Notes under the pieces: model-generated
The model's input: only the letters and a program-made list of their open reading frames with translations
What the model was told of the DNA's origin: nothing
Databases searched by the model: none
Shown: piece by piece, positions 43,862-54,300 of the stretch
How positions within the stretch are numbered: position 1 is the first letter of the stretch
Layout: each line of letters begins with the position of its first letter
Assembly: GCF_040892595.1 (NCBI RefSeq)
Contig: NZ_JBFRYB010000001.1
Coordinates: 806,001 to 870,000, forward strand
Source of the DNA: Zhongshania sp. R06B22
GTDB lineage: Bacteria; Pseudomonadota; Gammaproteobacteria; Pseudomonadales; Spongiibacteraceae
Reading direction: 5' to 3'
DNA length: 64,000 nt
Position numbers and translations under genes: made by a program

Positions 43862-44368
43862 GTGGTTACTGTTTCACTTATTGTAGCCATGGCTAAAAAC
43901 CGCGTTATTGGCGCGAATAATCAATTGCCATGGCATTTACCCGCAGACCTAAAACACTTTAAGGCGACCACCATGGCTAAGCCAATTGTGATGGGGCGCA
44001 AGACTTGGGAGTCGATTGGCCGCCCGCTACCGGGGCGTTTTAATATCGTGATCAGTCGCCAACAAGGCTATATCGCGGAAGGCGCGGCGGTAGTTGGTGA
44101 TTTGCCCGGGGCTCTAGTGCTTGCTCGTCGTGAAGCCGCTTCTGCCCGGCTTGATGAGGTGTTCATCATTGGAGGTGAAACCATCTACCGACAGGCGCTG
44201 GCTGAGGTCGACAGAATGTATATAACCGAGGTCGATATCGAGCCTGATGGCGATGCTTGGTTTCCCGAAATTGTCCCAGAAGAGTGGCGGGAAGTGTCAC
44301 GTGAGTGTTACCCGGTAACGCCTGATGAAAGGCTAGGCTATAGCCTTGTAACTTTGCAGAGGATATGA
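43862..44368 (+). CDS. folA: dihydrofolate reductase
   Basis: FolA reduces the dihydrofolate left by ThyA and is the target of trimethoprim. The 168-residue protein has the start VSLIVAMAKNRVIGANNQLP, the WHLPADLKHFK active-site region with the catalytic Asp, VMGRKTWESIGRPLPGR for NADPH, and VFIIGGETIYRQAL. It begins with GTG 43862 after GAGGAAA. It is the last gene of the TauE-lgt-thyA-folA set. Confidence 0.96.
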   Translation: MVTVSLIVAMAKNRVIGANNQLPWHLPADLKHFKATTMAKPIVMGRKTWESIGRPLPGRFNIVISRQQGYIAEGAAVVGDLPGALVLARREAASARLDEVFIIGGETIYRQALAEVDRMYITEVDIEPDGDAWFPEIVPEEWREVSRECYPVTPDERLGYSLVTLQRI

Positions 44369-44682
44369 CCGAGTAACTTGACTTTTGGGCGGTCGTTGTT
44401 TTTTGCGTAATTTCGACTAGGCTACAATATTCACACTTTGTGCGTTACTTGGGTGGCGGCCGGTGTTACCACTATTCACGAAAATGTAACTCTTTACCAC
44501 ATAAAATTGGCAAGAAATTTTATATTACGAAAAGTTTAGTTTGTCGTTGATTCTTAGGTTTGCACATGATTAAAATATGCTCCGCTGTATGAAAGCATGG
44601 TCTTACGACTGGCCGTACGGCTACTTAAGAAGATAATAAGCTCTGCTTTCACTAAACGTCCCAAATAGGAAAAGCAATTCCC
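44369..44682. other. 314-base gap before the TonB2-type operon
   Basis: An AT-rich leader with the promoter candidate listed at 44547, a small palindrome GCCGTACGGC near 44610, and a GGAAAA ribosome site before 44683. I saw no Fur-type palindrome here and no clear terminator for folA. Confidence 0.4.
44547..44576 (+). promoter_or_regulatory. putative sigma-70 promoter of the TonB2-type operon
   Basis: TTGATT and TAAAAT separated by 18 bases, with an AT-rich stretch upstream, 107 bases before the first ATG. Confidence 0.4.
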
Positions 44683-45516
44683 ATGAAAACGCAACGATTG
44701 AAAACAATCGCGCTGGCGGTCAGTGTGGCTGTTGGTATGCTGGCGGGATCGCCGGCCTATTCAGCTGATACGACTGCTGGGCAAGAACCAGCCGCAGCGC
44801 CAGCCAAACCATTAATTCCAGTTAGCAAAGTCCTTGATGTTGGTGTCAAGAGAACCGTAGAAGCAAAACGATCGCAGTTGAAAATCGATCGTTTGGCCGC
44901 TGACACTGGTGATTTGCTGCAAGACTACAAAATAGTGATGAAGCAAGTAGACGGTCTCCGTGTCTACAATGCCCGTCTTGAGAAGCAGATTGCTAACCAA
45001 CTGCGCCGCATTGCAAGCTTGGGTAAATCTGTTGATGAGGCGACTATCATTCAACGCCAAATCACTCCCCTGCTGATTCGTATGATTGACGGCCTAGAGC
45101 AGTTTGTTGCTTTGGACGTGCCTTTCCATATCGAAGAGCGCACTGAGCGAGTTGAATTCTTGCGTACCAATATTGATCGCTCGGATATCACTATCGCAGA
45201 AAAATTCCGTCAGGTTCTTGAAGCCTACAAAATCGAAAACGAGTATGGCCGTAAAATCGATAGCTACAAAGGTGTCGCTAGCGTTGGCGGTTCTGAGCGT
45301 GAAGTTAACTTCCTGCGTATTGGTCGTATTGGCTTGATGTATCAGTCAATGGACGGCGAACAGTCAGGTGCTTGGGACCAGGACAAGCGTCAATGGGTTG
45401 AGCTAGATTCCGGCGACTACCGTGGTGCAGTTCAGAAAGGTCTGCGTATCGCACGGAAGCAAGCTTCTATCGATATTATGAAACTCCCGATTCCGGCGCC
45501 GGAGGCTGCTAAATAA
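44683..45516 (+). CDS. DUF3450 family periplasmic coiled-coil protein
   Basis: A 277-residue protein with a signal peptide (cut after AYSA near residue 28), an Ala/Pro linker, then long helices with coiled-coil heptads (residues about 55-110, VEAKRSQLKIDRLAAD and RLEKQIANQLRRIASL) and a conserved globular end (EVNFLRIGRIGLMYQSMDG, QWVELDSGDYRGAVQKGLRI). This is the DUF3450 architecture, found first in TonB2-type operons of marine gammaproteobacteria. Its role is thought to be envelope scaffolding or energising of the ExbB complex; there is no direct evidence. The next start overlaps its stop by one base. Confidence 0.88.
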   Translation: MKTQRLKTIALAVSVAVGMLAGSPAYSADTTAGQEPAAAPAKPLIPVSKVLDVGVKRTVEAKRSQLKIDRLAADTGDLLQDYKIVMKQVDGLRVYNARLEKQIANQLRRIASLGKSVDEATIIQRQITPLLIRMIDGLEQFVALDVPFHIEERTERVEFLRTNIDRSDITIAEKFRQVLEAYKIENEYGRKIDSYKGVASVGGSEREVNFLRIGRIGLMYQSMDGEQSGAWDQDKRQWVELDSGDYRGAVQKGLRIARKQASIDIMKLPIPAPEAAK

Positions 45517-46904
45517 TGAAACGTAATCTATTAAAGGCTGCTGTCTTGGCTTTCAGCGGTGCGATTGCCGTTGCAGCTATGCCAGCAATGGCCGAAGACG
45601 CAAAGTCGCTGGACGAATTGTTGAAGATGGTTCAGCAGGGACGTGTATCTGATATTCGCGAGAATAAGCAGCGTGAACAGCGCTTTGCCTCTGCGCGTGC
45701 TGATCAGCAAAATACGCTCAATGAAGCTAAGCGTACCTTGGCTTCTGAAGAAAAGCGCTCATCTGACCTTGAGAAAGCGTTCGAAGAAAACGAAACAGTC
45801 ATTGTTGAGAAACAGCGTCAGTTGAAAGAGCGTTTGGGTACCCTGACAGAACTGTTTGGCCACCTAACATCTACTGCTGGTGATCTGCGTTCAAACTTCA
45901 TGACGTCTATCATCAGTGTTCAGTTCCCTGATCGTGAACAGTTCGTAGATGACTTGATTGCTAAAATGGCTGGCGCCGAAGAACTGCCAAGCATTGTAGA
46001 GATCGAGCGCGTCTGGTTTGAATTGCAACGTGAAATGACTGAATCTGGCCGCATTGTGAAGTTTAAAACTTCAGTAACCAGCGCTGGCGGAGAGAGTGGC
46101 GAGCAGGAAGTTGTGCGTGTTGGTACTTTCAACATGGTAAGCAGCGAAGGCGAATACCTTCAGTATATTTCTGAAACCGGTGCTCTTGCGGTGTTATCGC
46201 GTCAGCCAGCAGGTCCTTATACTGACTGGGCTGAAGAGCTTACTCAAACCACTTCTGGTATGACTCCTTTCGGTGTTGACCCTACTGGTCCAACGGGTGG
46301 TTCTTACCTTGCAGCCTTGATTGACAGCCCTACTCTTGAAGAGCGTTGGCATCAAGGGGGTGTCGTTGGTTATGTCATCACAGCCGTCGGTGCGCTTGCC
46401 TTGTTAATTGCCTTTTGGCGCCTGATTGTCCTCAGCTTGGAAGACATGAAAGTAAACAGCCAGCTGAAAAGCAAGAAAGCAAATACCAATAACAGTCTTG
46501 GCCGTGTGTTAAAAGTGCATGAAGACAACCCAACAATGGATCCAGAGACACTTGAGTTGAAGCTTTCAGAAGCAATTCTCAAGGAAACTCCACGCTTGGA
46601 GAACTCACTGAATCTGCTGAAAATCATTGCTGCGGTAGCGCCTCTGCTAGGTCTGCTCGGTACCGTAACCGGTATGATTATAACCTTCCAGGCTATAACC
46701 ATCTTCGGTGCAGGTGATCCGAAAGCAATGGCTGGTGGTATCTCCGGTGCACTGGTAACGACCGTACTTGGTCTGGTGGTTGCGATCCCTACTGTTCTGC
46801 TGCACACCTTTGTAAGTGGTCGTGCCAAGAAGATTATTCATGTTCTTGACCAGCAAACTACGGGCATCATTGCCGAACACACGGAAGGTCACGCGGGGAA
46901 ATAG
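45516..46904 (+). CDS. TtpC-like MotA/TolQ/ExbB proton-channel protein with periplasmic N-terminus
   Basis: A 462-residue protein. Residues 1-27 form a signal peptide, residues about 30-270 a largely helical periplasmic domain with an N-terminal coiled coil (KRTLASEEKRSSDLEKAFEE), then a membrane helix (GVVGYVITAVGALALLIAFW), a cytoplasmic loop, and two C-terminal helices with the ExbB signature APLLGLLGTVTGMIITFQAI and GGISGALVTTVLGLVVAIP. This matches TtpC, the extra component required by TonB2 systems of Vibrio. It is coupled to the DUF3450 gene (TAATG). Confidence 0.9.
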   Translation: MKRNLLKAAVLAFSGAIAVAAMPAMAEDAKSLDELLKMVQQGRVSDIRENKQREQRFASARADQQNTLNEAKRTLASEEKRSSDLEKAFEENETVIVEKQRQLKERLGTLTELFGHLTSTAGDLRSNFMTSIISVQFPDREQFVDDLIAKMAGAEELPSIVEIERVWFELQREMTESGRIVKFKTSVTSAGGESGEQEVVRVGTFNMVSSEGEYLQYISETGALAVLSRQPAGPYTDWAEELTQTTSGMTPFGVDPTGPTGGSYLAALIDSPTLEERWHQGGVVGYVITAVGALALLIAFWRLIVLSLEDMKVNSQLKSKKANTNNSLGRVLKVHEDNPTMDPETLELKLSEAILKETPRLENSLNLLKIIAAVAPLLGLLGTVTGMIITFQAITIFGAGDPKAMAGGISGALVTTVLGLVVAIPTVLLHTFVSGRAKKIIHVLDQQTTGIIAEHTEGHAGK

Positions 46905-46907
46905 GCG

Positions 46908-47435
46908 ATGTACCTACTGAATGAATGGATCGAGATTATCCGAAGATTCATGGAGTCAGGCGGCAACGTACTTTGGGCCATTGCCGGTCTGACTTTCCTG
47001 ATGTGGACGCTCGCTCTAGAACGACTTTGGTACTACAAATTTGAGCTGTCGAAAGACGTCGATGGAGCCATTGGTAGCTGGGAAAAGCGCACAGAGCGCA
47101 AATCTTGGAATGCCAAGCAAATTCGTGAAAAGTTGATATCTCAGGTATCACTTAAGATAAATGCGAGTTTGCCAATGATCCAAACAATGGTGGCACTGTG
47201 TCCACTGTTGGGGTTGTTGGGCACGGTTACCGGTATGATTGAAGTGTTTAACATCATGGCGGTGACGGGTGGCGGCGATGCGAAATCGATGGCTGGCGGT
47301 GTTTCCAAGGCAACAATCCCGACTATGGCGGGTATGGTTGCGGCTCTGTCAGGCGTCTTTATCAATACTTATGTAAAAAGTATTGCAGAGCGCGAAAGCG
47401 AGCTTTTGGAAGACCATCTGACAACAGATCACTAA
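46908..47435 (+). CDS. exbB: ExbB-type proton-channel subunit
   Basis: A 175-residue inner-membrane protein with three membrane segments: about 18-38 (NVLWAIAGLTFLMWTLALE), then LCPLLGLLGTVTGMIEVFN near residue 105, and GMVAALSGVFINTYVKSI near 140. The conserved threonine and glycine residues of the channel are present. It forms pentamers around ExbD to use the proton gradient. It starts three bases after the TtpC-like gene and lies 10 bases before exbD. Confidence 0.92.
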   Translation: MYLLNEWIEIIRRFMESGGNVLWAIAGLTFLMWTLALERLWYYKFELSKDVDGAIGSWEKRTERKSWNAKQIREKLISQVSLKINASLPMIQTMVALCPLLGLLGTVTGMIEVFNIMAVTGGGDAKSMAGGVSKATIPTMAGMVAALSGVFINTYVKSIAERESELLEDHLTTDH

Positions 47436-47445
47436 GAGAGCGAAC

Positions 47446-47853
47446 ATGAGAAGGAATAAAAGAGCCGGAACAGAGGATAATCCCTCTGAAATAGACTTGA
47501 CGCCGATGCTCGACGTTGTGTTTATCATGTTGATCTTCTTTATTGTAACAGCGTCTTTTATTAAGGAAGCTGGTGTCGAGGTGAATCGCCCTGACGCGTC
47601 AACATCTAGTAAGAAAGAGAATGCTAATATTCTGATTGCTGTGACAGCAACTAATGAAATATGGATTGATAAGCGCCGGGTAGATAAGCGTGCGGTTCGC
47701 TCTGTTGTAGAGCGTATGCATGCGGAAAATCCTAAAGGTGCCGTGGTGATTCAGGCTGATAAAGCCTCGACTACCGAGACGGTTACTGCGGTTATTGACG
47801 CCAGCCGGTCGGCAGGCGTATATGACGTTTCATTGGCAACTGAAGACAGCTGA
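47446..47853 (+). CDS. exbD: ExbD-type biopolymer transport subunit
   Basis: A 135-residue protein with a short cytoplasmic N-terminus, one membrane helix (VVFIMLIFFIVTASFI) and a periplasmic domain. The essential proton-carrying aspartate is in SEIDLTPMLDVVFIML (Asp of MLDVV). It works within the ExbB ring. The last residues TEDS precede the tonB ATG by five bases. Confidence 0.93.
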   Translation: MRRNKRAGTEDNPSEIDLTPMLDVVFIMLIFFIVTASFIKEAGVEVNRPDASTSSKKENANILIAVTATNEIWIDKRRVDKRAVRSVVERMHAENPKGAVVIQADKASTTETVTAVIDASRSAGVYDVSLATEDS

Positions 47854-47858
47854 TTAAT

Positions 47859-48461
47859 ATGAATATTCTTCGACTATTAATTGGTGCTGTGTTGGCATTT
47901 ATGGTGACAGCTGCGCTGTTCATCATAATGCCGTACCTTATCGAGATGGCGGATAAAACGCTGGACGAAAAGCCGCGTACGAAGCTAGCCGATATACAAA
48001 TGCCAGACACCAAAATTGAAACAATGAAAGACAGCAAGCCCGATAAGCCGAAGCAGCCAGATGAGCCGCCACCGGATATGGAGCAACCTGAGATGGAAGA
48101 CATCAATCCGAACCTGGATGCAGTCAATATGTCGCCAACTCAGAGTGTTGATTTGACAAATACCGCCGGTGGGCTTTCTGCCTCAGACGGTGAGTACTTG
48201 CCAATCGTTAAAGTTGCCCCTATTTATCCGCGTCGCGCGCAAAGTCGTGGTGTAACTGGTTACTGTACAGTTGAGTACACAGTAACTAAGGCGGGTACTA
48301 CTCGGGATATCGTTGCGGTAGATTGTGAGCCTCAAGGTTATTTCGAACGGGCTTCAGTTAAAGCGGCTGAGAAGTTTAAGTACAAACCGCGTGTGTCCGA
48401 CGGCGAGCCTATCGAGGTGCCGGGCATACAAAACCGGTTCACTTATGAGTTGGAAAAATGA
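47859..48461 (+). CDS. tonB: TonB2-type energy transducer
   Basis: A 200-residue protein with one N-terminal membrane helix (LIGAVLAFMVTAALFIIMPYL), a short Pro/Lys/Glu linker (PDKPKQPDEPPPDMEQPE), then a TonB C-terminal domain from about residue 112 (VKVAPIYPRRAQSRGVTGY, VEYTVTKAG, ASVKAAEKFKYKPR). The linker is much shorter than in TonB1, typical of TonB2. It spans the periplasm to power outer-membrane receptors; none of those is in the window. Its stop overlaps the TPR gene start. Confidence 0.93.
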   Translation: MNILRLLIGAVLAFMVTAALFIIMPYLIEMADKTLDEKPRTKLADIQMPDTKIETMKDSKPDKPKQPDEPPPDMEQPEMEDINPNLDAVNMSPTQSVDLTNTAGGLSASDGEYLPIVKVAPIYPRRAQSRGVTGYCTVEYTVTKAGTTRDIVAVDCEPQGYFERASVKAAEKFKYKPRVSDGEPIEVPGIQNRFTYELEK

Positions 48462-49843
48462 TGTCTGATTATCACTCGAGCACTAAATCGTTGCGTCCGG
48501 TGTTGGTCAAGCTGGGTTGTTCTATCGCTCTTGGTCTAGCTACAGTGTTTGCCATGCCGATTGTAAGTTCATCCTTACAGCCGATACTTGGTGAGCAAGG
48601 CGTGGGTATTGCCCACGCTGCTGAGAAGAAGGAAAAGCCCAAGCGGAGCACACGCAGAACGCCGGCGATCCGCGCTAAAGTTTATGAAAAATTAAACGCA
48701 GCGCAGATGGCCGCGGACGATAAGAAATACAATGAGGCCATAGGGCTACTTAATGAACTCCGTGATAAAGAAGGGCGGAATTCACTAAATAGTTACGAGC
48801 TAGCCAACCTCTATAATATGTATGCGTTTATTTACTTTACTCAGGAAAAGTATGAGTTAGCGCTAGACGCATATCGTAATGTGGTAAAGCAGCCGGATAT
48901 TCCGGAAGCAATGGAGTTAAATACTAAATACACCATTGCGCAGCTTTATTTCGTGAAAGAGGATTATAAAGGCGGTGTTCGCACCCTTTTAGAATGGTTT
49001 AAGGCTAAGCAAGCGCTAGGTGAAGACCCTGGTGCTGGTGCCTACTCCTTATTAGCTCAGGGCTACTATCAGCTTAAAGACCTTGATCGCTCGCTAAAGT
49101 ACATTGAAGTTGCTATCAATGACTACACTAGCCGCGGCAAAGTTCCTAAAGAGCAGTGGTGGGGTCTACAGCGCTATTTGTACTATGAGAAAAATGATAT
49201 CAAGCGCGTAACAGCGATTCTTGAAGAAACTCTCAAGCATTACCAGAAGAAGGCCTATTGGCTGCAGTTGTCAGCAATGTACAACGAGCTAAAAATGGAT
49301 GCAAAAGCGACTGCCGCAATGGAGACCGCTTACACCGAAGGTGTTCTGGATAACGACAAAGAGCTGATTAACATGGCGTACCTCTTCCTGTCACAGGAAG
49401 TGCCATATAAAGCGGCGAAGGTCCTTGATAGAGGCATCAAGAAGGGTGATATCCCCGCGACGTCTAAAAACCTTGAGTTACTTGGCAATGCATGGCGTCA
49501 AGCTCAAGAGTTGAAGAAGGCGATCCCAGAAATGGAGAAAGCTGCATCTAAATCCGATAAGGGTGAGTTGTGGTCGCGCTTGGGTAATATCTATCTTGAT
49601 AATGATCAGTTTGATAAGGCGGCAGAGGCTATTGAGAACGCATTTAAAAAGGGCGACATTAAACGTCCGGATAATGCCTATCTTGTGCTTGGTATGGCTC
49701 GCTTTAATCTTCAGGAATATGAAGGTGCGCGTAAGGCATTCAAAGAGGCTGCCAAAAGTGAGAAGTCTGCTGATTACGCCAAGCAGTGGATGGAATTCAT
49801 GAATAAAGAGCTTGAGCGTCAAGAAGCTTTGAAAGATGGCTGA
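48458..49843 (+). CDS. TPR-repeat protein of the TonB2 operon
   Basis: A 461-residue protein, signal-anchored at the N-terminus (hydrophobic residues about 18-40, with AHAAEKKEK after it), then many tetratricopeptide repeats (for example YKAAKVLDRGIKKGDIP, GELWSRLGNIYLDNDQFDKA, NAYLVLGMARFNLQEYEGAR). TPR proteins hold complexes together; those in TonB2 operons are thought to contact TtpC or TonB2 in the periplasm. The gene overlaps tonB by four bases and ends the six-gene operon before a strong terminator. Confidence 0.88.
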   Translation: MMSDYHSSTKSLRPVLVKLGCSIALGLATVFAMPIVSSSLQPILGEQGVGIAHAAEKKEKPKRSTRRTPAIRAKVYEKLNAAQMAADDKKYNEAIGLLNELRDKEGRNSLNSYELANLYNMYAFIYFTQEKYELALDAYRNVVKQPDIPEAMELNTKYTIAQLYFVKEDYKGGVRTLLEWFKAKQALGEDPGAGAYSLLAQGYYQLKDLDRSLKYIEVAINDYTSRGKVPKEQWWGLQRYLYYEKNDIKRVTAILEETLKHYQKKAYWLQLSAMYNELKMDAKATAAMETAYTEGVLDNDKELINMAYLFLSQEVPYKAAKVLDRGIKKGDIPATSKNLELLGNAWRQAQELKKAIPEMEKAASKSDKGELWSRLGNIYLDNDQFDKAAEAIENAFKKGDIKRPDNAYLVLGMARFNLQEYEGARKAFKEAAKSEKSADYAKQWMEFMNKELERQEALKDG

Positions 49844-49866
49844 TATGCATTAGACATACTTCGATT

Positions 49867-49890
49867 AAGGCACCTTCGGGTGCCTTTTTT
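49867..49890 (+). terminator. Rho-independent terminator of the TonB2-type operon
   Basis: AAGGCACC, tetraloop TTCG, GGTGCCTT, then T residues. The eight-bp stem capped by a stable UUCG loop lies 23 bases after the stop of the TPR gene. Confidence 0.95.
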
Positions 49891-49970
49891 GTGTCTAATT
49901 AATGGACGTATCAGATTCCACTTCCTATAGTTTTACTACTGATCGTAAATCAGCCAGAGCCTTAGTTTGT

Positions 49971-50960
49971 ATGCGGGACAAAAAGCCTTACTTGAAGATA
50001 TTTCCGCATATAGCATGTTCGCTAATGTTGGCAATGCCTGTTCTAGCGGCGGAATCGCTAGATTCAGACACCCCCGAAGTGGGATTCTTGGGGCGCACCA
50101 TGAATAGTGCAGAATCCACCCGAGATGAATGGTCTGGCCGTTGGATTGACTTTGCGGAAGGTGTTGATTACTACTTCACTAGCGAAAATTCCCCACCTGA
50201 CTATAAAAATGAAAGTTACGTTAAGCTCCAGATGCGCCAAACTTGGGAGGAGCGCGGACAAATCCAAACCGATCTAAGAGTGAAGGCCAAGTTCGATTTG
50301 CCAAATACTCAACGCAGGGCCAAATTGTTCTTTAGCAGCGACGAATACACCGAAAACTCCCTAGAGGAGAGAGTGAGGAGTAATTCGACTGGGGAGCGAT
50401 TTCGGCGCAGGGAGTCCGTATCCGGTTTAGAAATCACCCCCGATGACGAGTGGAATAAATGGAAGCGTTCGGCCCGGGTCGGTATTAAATTGCGGGTTCC
50501 CTTGGTGACATTTGGACGTTACCGCTTGCGGCGGCCAATGGATAAGTGGGGCGAGTGGGAGCCTGAGTTCACCCAAGAAATATGGTATTTCAGTGATCGG
50601 GGCTGGGGCGAAACTAGCGAGTTTGAAATGCAGCGGCGCTTGGGGTCAAATTTCGGCCTGCGTTATTTTACCGTTCTTGAGTTCGAGGACCAGAATGATT
50701 TTTTTGAAAATGTCCACGTGCTCTCATTGAGCCAGAATCTATCTGAAAGGTCGGCGCTGGAGTATCGAGTAGGATCGGTGTTTTCCACGGAGTTCAGTAC
50801 GCAAATGACAGCCTATTTTGTTGGCACCAGTTATAGCTACAAGCTCTACGAAGATTGGATCTTTTTCACTGCAGGGCCGGAGGTGTTTTTCCCAAAAATA
50901 GATGACTGGAATGCTGAGGCCAGTTTTACCATCAAGTTAGATGTTTATTTCTCCGAATAA
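49971..50960 (+). CDS. outer-membrane barrel-like protein of unknown function
   Basis: A 329-residue protein from ATG 49971 (MRDKKPYLKIFPHIACSLML, signal peptide cut after VLAA near residue 29). The frame is open from 49902, but there the ATG sits right behind the terminator without a ribosome site. The mature part, rich in Trp, Tyr, Arg and Glu, alternates in long beta strands (LRYFTVLEFEDQ, YFVGTSYSYKLYEDWIFFTA) and ends in a strand with terminal YFSE. This looks like a large barrel, perhaps a porin-like channel. I cannot name the family. No neighbour is functionally informative. Confidence 0.6.
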   Translation: MRDKKPYLKIFPHIACSLMLAMPVLAAESLDSDTPEVGFLGRTMNSAESTRDEWSGRWIDFAEGVDYYFTSENSPPDYKNESYVKLQMRQTWEERGQIQTDLRVKAKFDLPNTQRRAKLFFSSDEYTENSLEERVRSNSTGERFRRRESVSGLEITPDDEWNKWKRSARVGIKLRVPLVTFGRYRLRRPMDKWGEWEPEFTQEIWYFSDRGWGETSEFEMQRRLGSNFGLRYFTVLEFEDQNDFFENVHVLSLSQNLSERSALEYRVGSVFSTEFSTQMTAYFVGTSYSYKLYEDWIFFTAGPEVFFPKIDDWNAEASFTIKLDVYFSE

Positions 50961-51306
50961 TCCTCGCCATCGACTTTCCTCGGGCAAGCTCGACAGGTGC
51001 GGGATCGTCTGGCCATTGTGGCGGTCTTTTCAATTTTAACTATTAGTTGGCCTGATGTGTGCTTGATTAGGCTATGCAGTATAGACCGCCCATTTCTCAG
51101 TTTGAGTCAGCAAAGCGTTCGGTTTTATTCAGCCCGCGCTGCTTATTTAGTGAGCTTCTAAAGCAAATTGCCTATACTTGAGCACTACCTGAATTTATCA
51201 AGGCTATTGTTGTTTGTGGGCCGAGAAGAGTGGGTTTGTTGTTCGGCATTGTATTTTGAATTTTTAAACGGATGTTGACGTAAATGCGGTTATCGCAGGA
51301 GAAGTA
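50961..51306. other. 346-base gap before the DUF2126 gene
   Basis: No gene seen. A good -10 hexamer TATACT lies at 51173-51178 with only a weak -35. CAGGAGAAGTA just before 51307 is the ribosome site of the next gene. No terminator or repeat was recognised. Confidence 0.4.
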
Positions 51307-54300
51307 ATGACAATTCGCGTGGCTATTCATCACAAGACATACTACAGCTTTGACCGTTTGGTAGAACTTTCACCGCACGTAATACGCTTGCGGCCTGCGC
51401 CTCATAGCAGAACCCCAATTCATAGCTATAGCATGAAGGTGGTGCCCGAGAATCACTTTCTAAACTGGCAACAAGACGCCTTTGGTAACTATCTTGCCCG
51501 TTTGGTTTTTCCGGAAAAAACTGAAAAATTTTCTATAGAGGTTGAGGTGATTGCGGATATGACCGTTATCAATCCCTTTGACTTTTTTGTAGAAGAGTAC
51601 GCTGAAAAATTCCCGTTTTACTATAAAAAGCAGCTCAAAAAGGAGCTTGCACCCTATCTTGCAAAGGAAAAGCAGGGCAAATTATTTAATAAATTACTGA
51701 AATCTATTTCGTCAACAAAGCGCCCTGTGAACGATTTTTTAGTTGAAGTAAATCAGGTGCTTGAGAAAAAGATTGAATACTGCCTACGGTTTGAGCCCGG
51801 CGTGCAAGACCCTGAAGAAACCCTGCAGCTGAGCAAAGGTTCATGCCGAGATTCCGCATGGCTGGCCGTGCAATTATTCCGGCATTTAGGTATCGCAGCA
51901 AGATTTGCGTCTGGCTACTTGGTGCAATTAACCTCAGATGAAAAATCATTGGATGGCCCTAGTGGTCCGGAAGAGGATTTTACTGACTTGCATGCCTGGT
52001 GTGAGGTATTTATTCCCGGCGCCGGTTGGATCGGTCTTGATCCCACGTCTGGCCTGTTTGCCAGCGAAGGGCATATTCCCTTGGCCTGTACACCTGATCC
52101 CGTATCAGCAGCTCCCATAGAAGGTTTTACCGACGAGTGTGAGGTAGAGTTCGATTATTCCAATATGGTCGAGCGAGTTCATGAGGACCCACGGGTAACA
52201 AAACCTTATAGCGATGCTCAATGGGCAGATATTTTGATGCTCGGTGAGCAGGTTGATGCGGATTTAGTTAAGAATGATGTTCGTCTGACAATGGGGGGGG
52301 AGCCTACCTTTGTATCAGTAGACGATATGGAATCAGAGCAGTGGAATACCGGTGCGCTTGGCGCTGATAAATTGAGTTTGGCGAAAACCTTACTTCTGAA
52401 GTTGCGCGACCACTTTGCACCGCAAGGTCTATTACATTATGGTCAGGGCAAATGGTATCCGGGCGAGGAAGTGCCGCGTTGGGCGCTGGGCTTGTTTTGG
52501 CGCAAGGACAAAGAACCGCTGTGGACAGATCCTGATCTGTTGGCCCGAGTAGACAAGGACTATGGTCACACTGTGGCGACTTCAGAGCAATTCGCATTAG
52601 GCTTGATTGAGAAATTAAGCTTGGCTAAGGATTATGCTCAGCCTGCCTATGAAGATGCCTTGCACTACCTATTGCAGGAGCAAAAAATACCCAAAAATAT
52701 CGATATTCTGGCTGCTAAGATTGGTGATGATCTGGGCCGCCGGCGTTTGGCTCGCTTGCTTGAGCAAGGGTTTAAAAAGCCCACTGGCTATATTGTGCCA
52801 TTGGCGTGGGAGTCTGTGGCCGGCGAATGGAATAGTAGTATTTGGAATGTAAAACGCGAGCGTCTTATTTTGACGCCGGGTGACTCTCCAATGGGCCTGC
52901 GCTTGCCACTTGGTGATTTGCCTGAGCTAGAAGAGCCAGAGATTCAGCCAGATCGTGACCCCTTCGAGGAGCGAGATGCCCTACAGGCGCGTCAGGATAT
53001 TCATTTTCCTGTCGAGGCTAGGGGACCAACACCACAGCGACTGCAAAGCGCATCGCAAGCTGTCGCCGACAAGCTAAAGTGCGCGCAGCCCTTAATTCGC
53101 ACTGCGATGTGTATTGAGGCCCGAGGTGGAAAAATCCATATCTTTATGCCGCCGTTGCATAGTCTTGAGCACTATGTGGAGCTGGTCGCCGCCATAGAAG
53201 AAACCGCCAAAGAGCAGAGTGTGCCGGTGATTTTAGAGGGCTATGAACCTCCTCGCGATCCACGGATACAAAAGCTGCTGGTGACGCCTGACCCCGGTGT
53301 TATCGAGGTGAATGTTCACCCCACCTCTAGCTGGAAGGAGTTGGTGGCGAATACCACCGAACTGTATTCGGCGGCTAGAGAGTCACGCCTTGCGGCTGAG
53401 AAGTTTATGCTCGATGGCCGTCATACTGGCACCGGCGGTGGCAACCACATTACCCTGGGTGGCGTTACACCTAGTGATAGCCCCATTCTGCGTCGGCCTG
53501 ATTTACTGCGCAGCTTGGTCACGTTTTGGCAGCATCATCCAAGTTTGTCGTATATCTTTTCGAGCGCGTTTATCGGTCCAACCAGTCAGGCGCCACGGGC
53601 TGACGAAGGTCGCGATGAAATGTTGTACGAGATGGAAATCGCCTTTCAACAAATGCCGGATGGGCTTGCAGATCAACCCTGGTTAGTCGATAGATTAATG
53701 CGCAACCTACTTATTGATATCACCGGCAATACTCACCGCGCCGAATTTTGTATCGACAAGCTATACGCGCCGGGCAGTGCGACAGGCCGTCTGGGGCTGC
53801 TGGAATTTAGGGGCTTTGAAATGCCGCCGCACAGCCGCATGTCTTTGGTTCAGGCCTTGTTGATCCGGACCTTGGTGGCTCGCTTTTGGAATGAACCCTA
53901 TAAGAAACCCTTGGTTCGCTGGGGTACGGCGCTGCACGATAAATTTATGTTGCCGCATTATTTATGGCAGGACATGAAGGATGTGGTAGCCGATTTAGAA
54001 CGTGCAGATTATCCCTTTAAAGCTGACTGGTTGTTGCCGTTTGAGGAGTTTCGCTTTCCTCATTATGGTCGCGTTAAACTCGATGAAATTGAAATTGAGT
54101 TGCGCTGGGCGGTTGAGCCTTGGAATGTGCTTGGCGAAGAGATCGGTAGCTTTGGCACCGCAAGGTATGTCGATTCCTCGGTCGAACGCTTGCAAGTAAA
54201 ACTCACTGGGCTAACGGATAGTCGTTTTGTGCTTGCCTGTAATGGCCGCAGAGTGCCGCTGGCGAATACCGGCCGTCATGGTGAATACGTTGCGGGCGTT

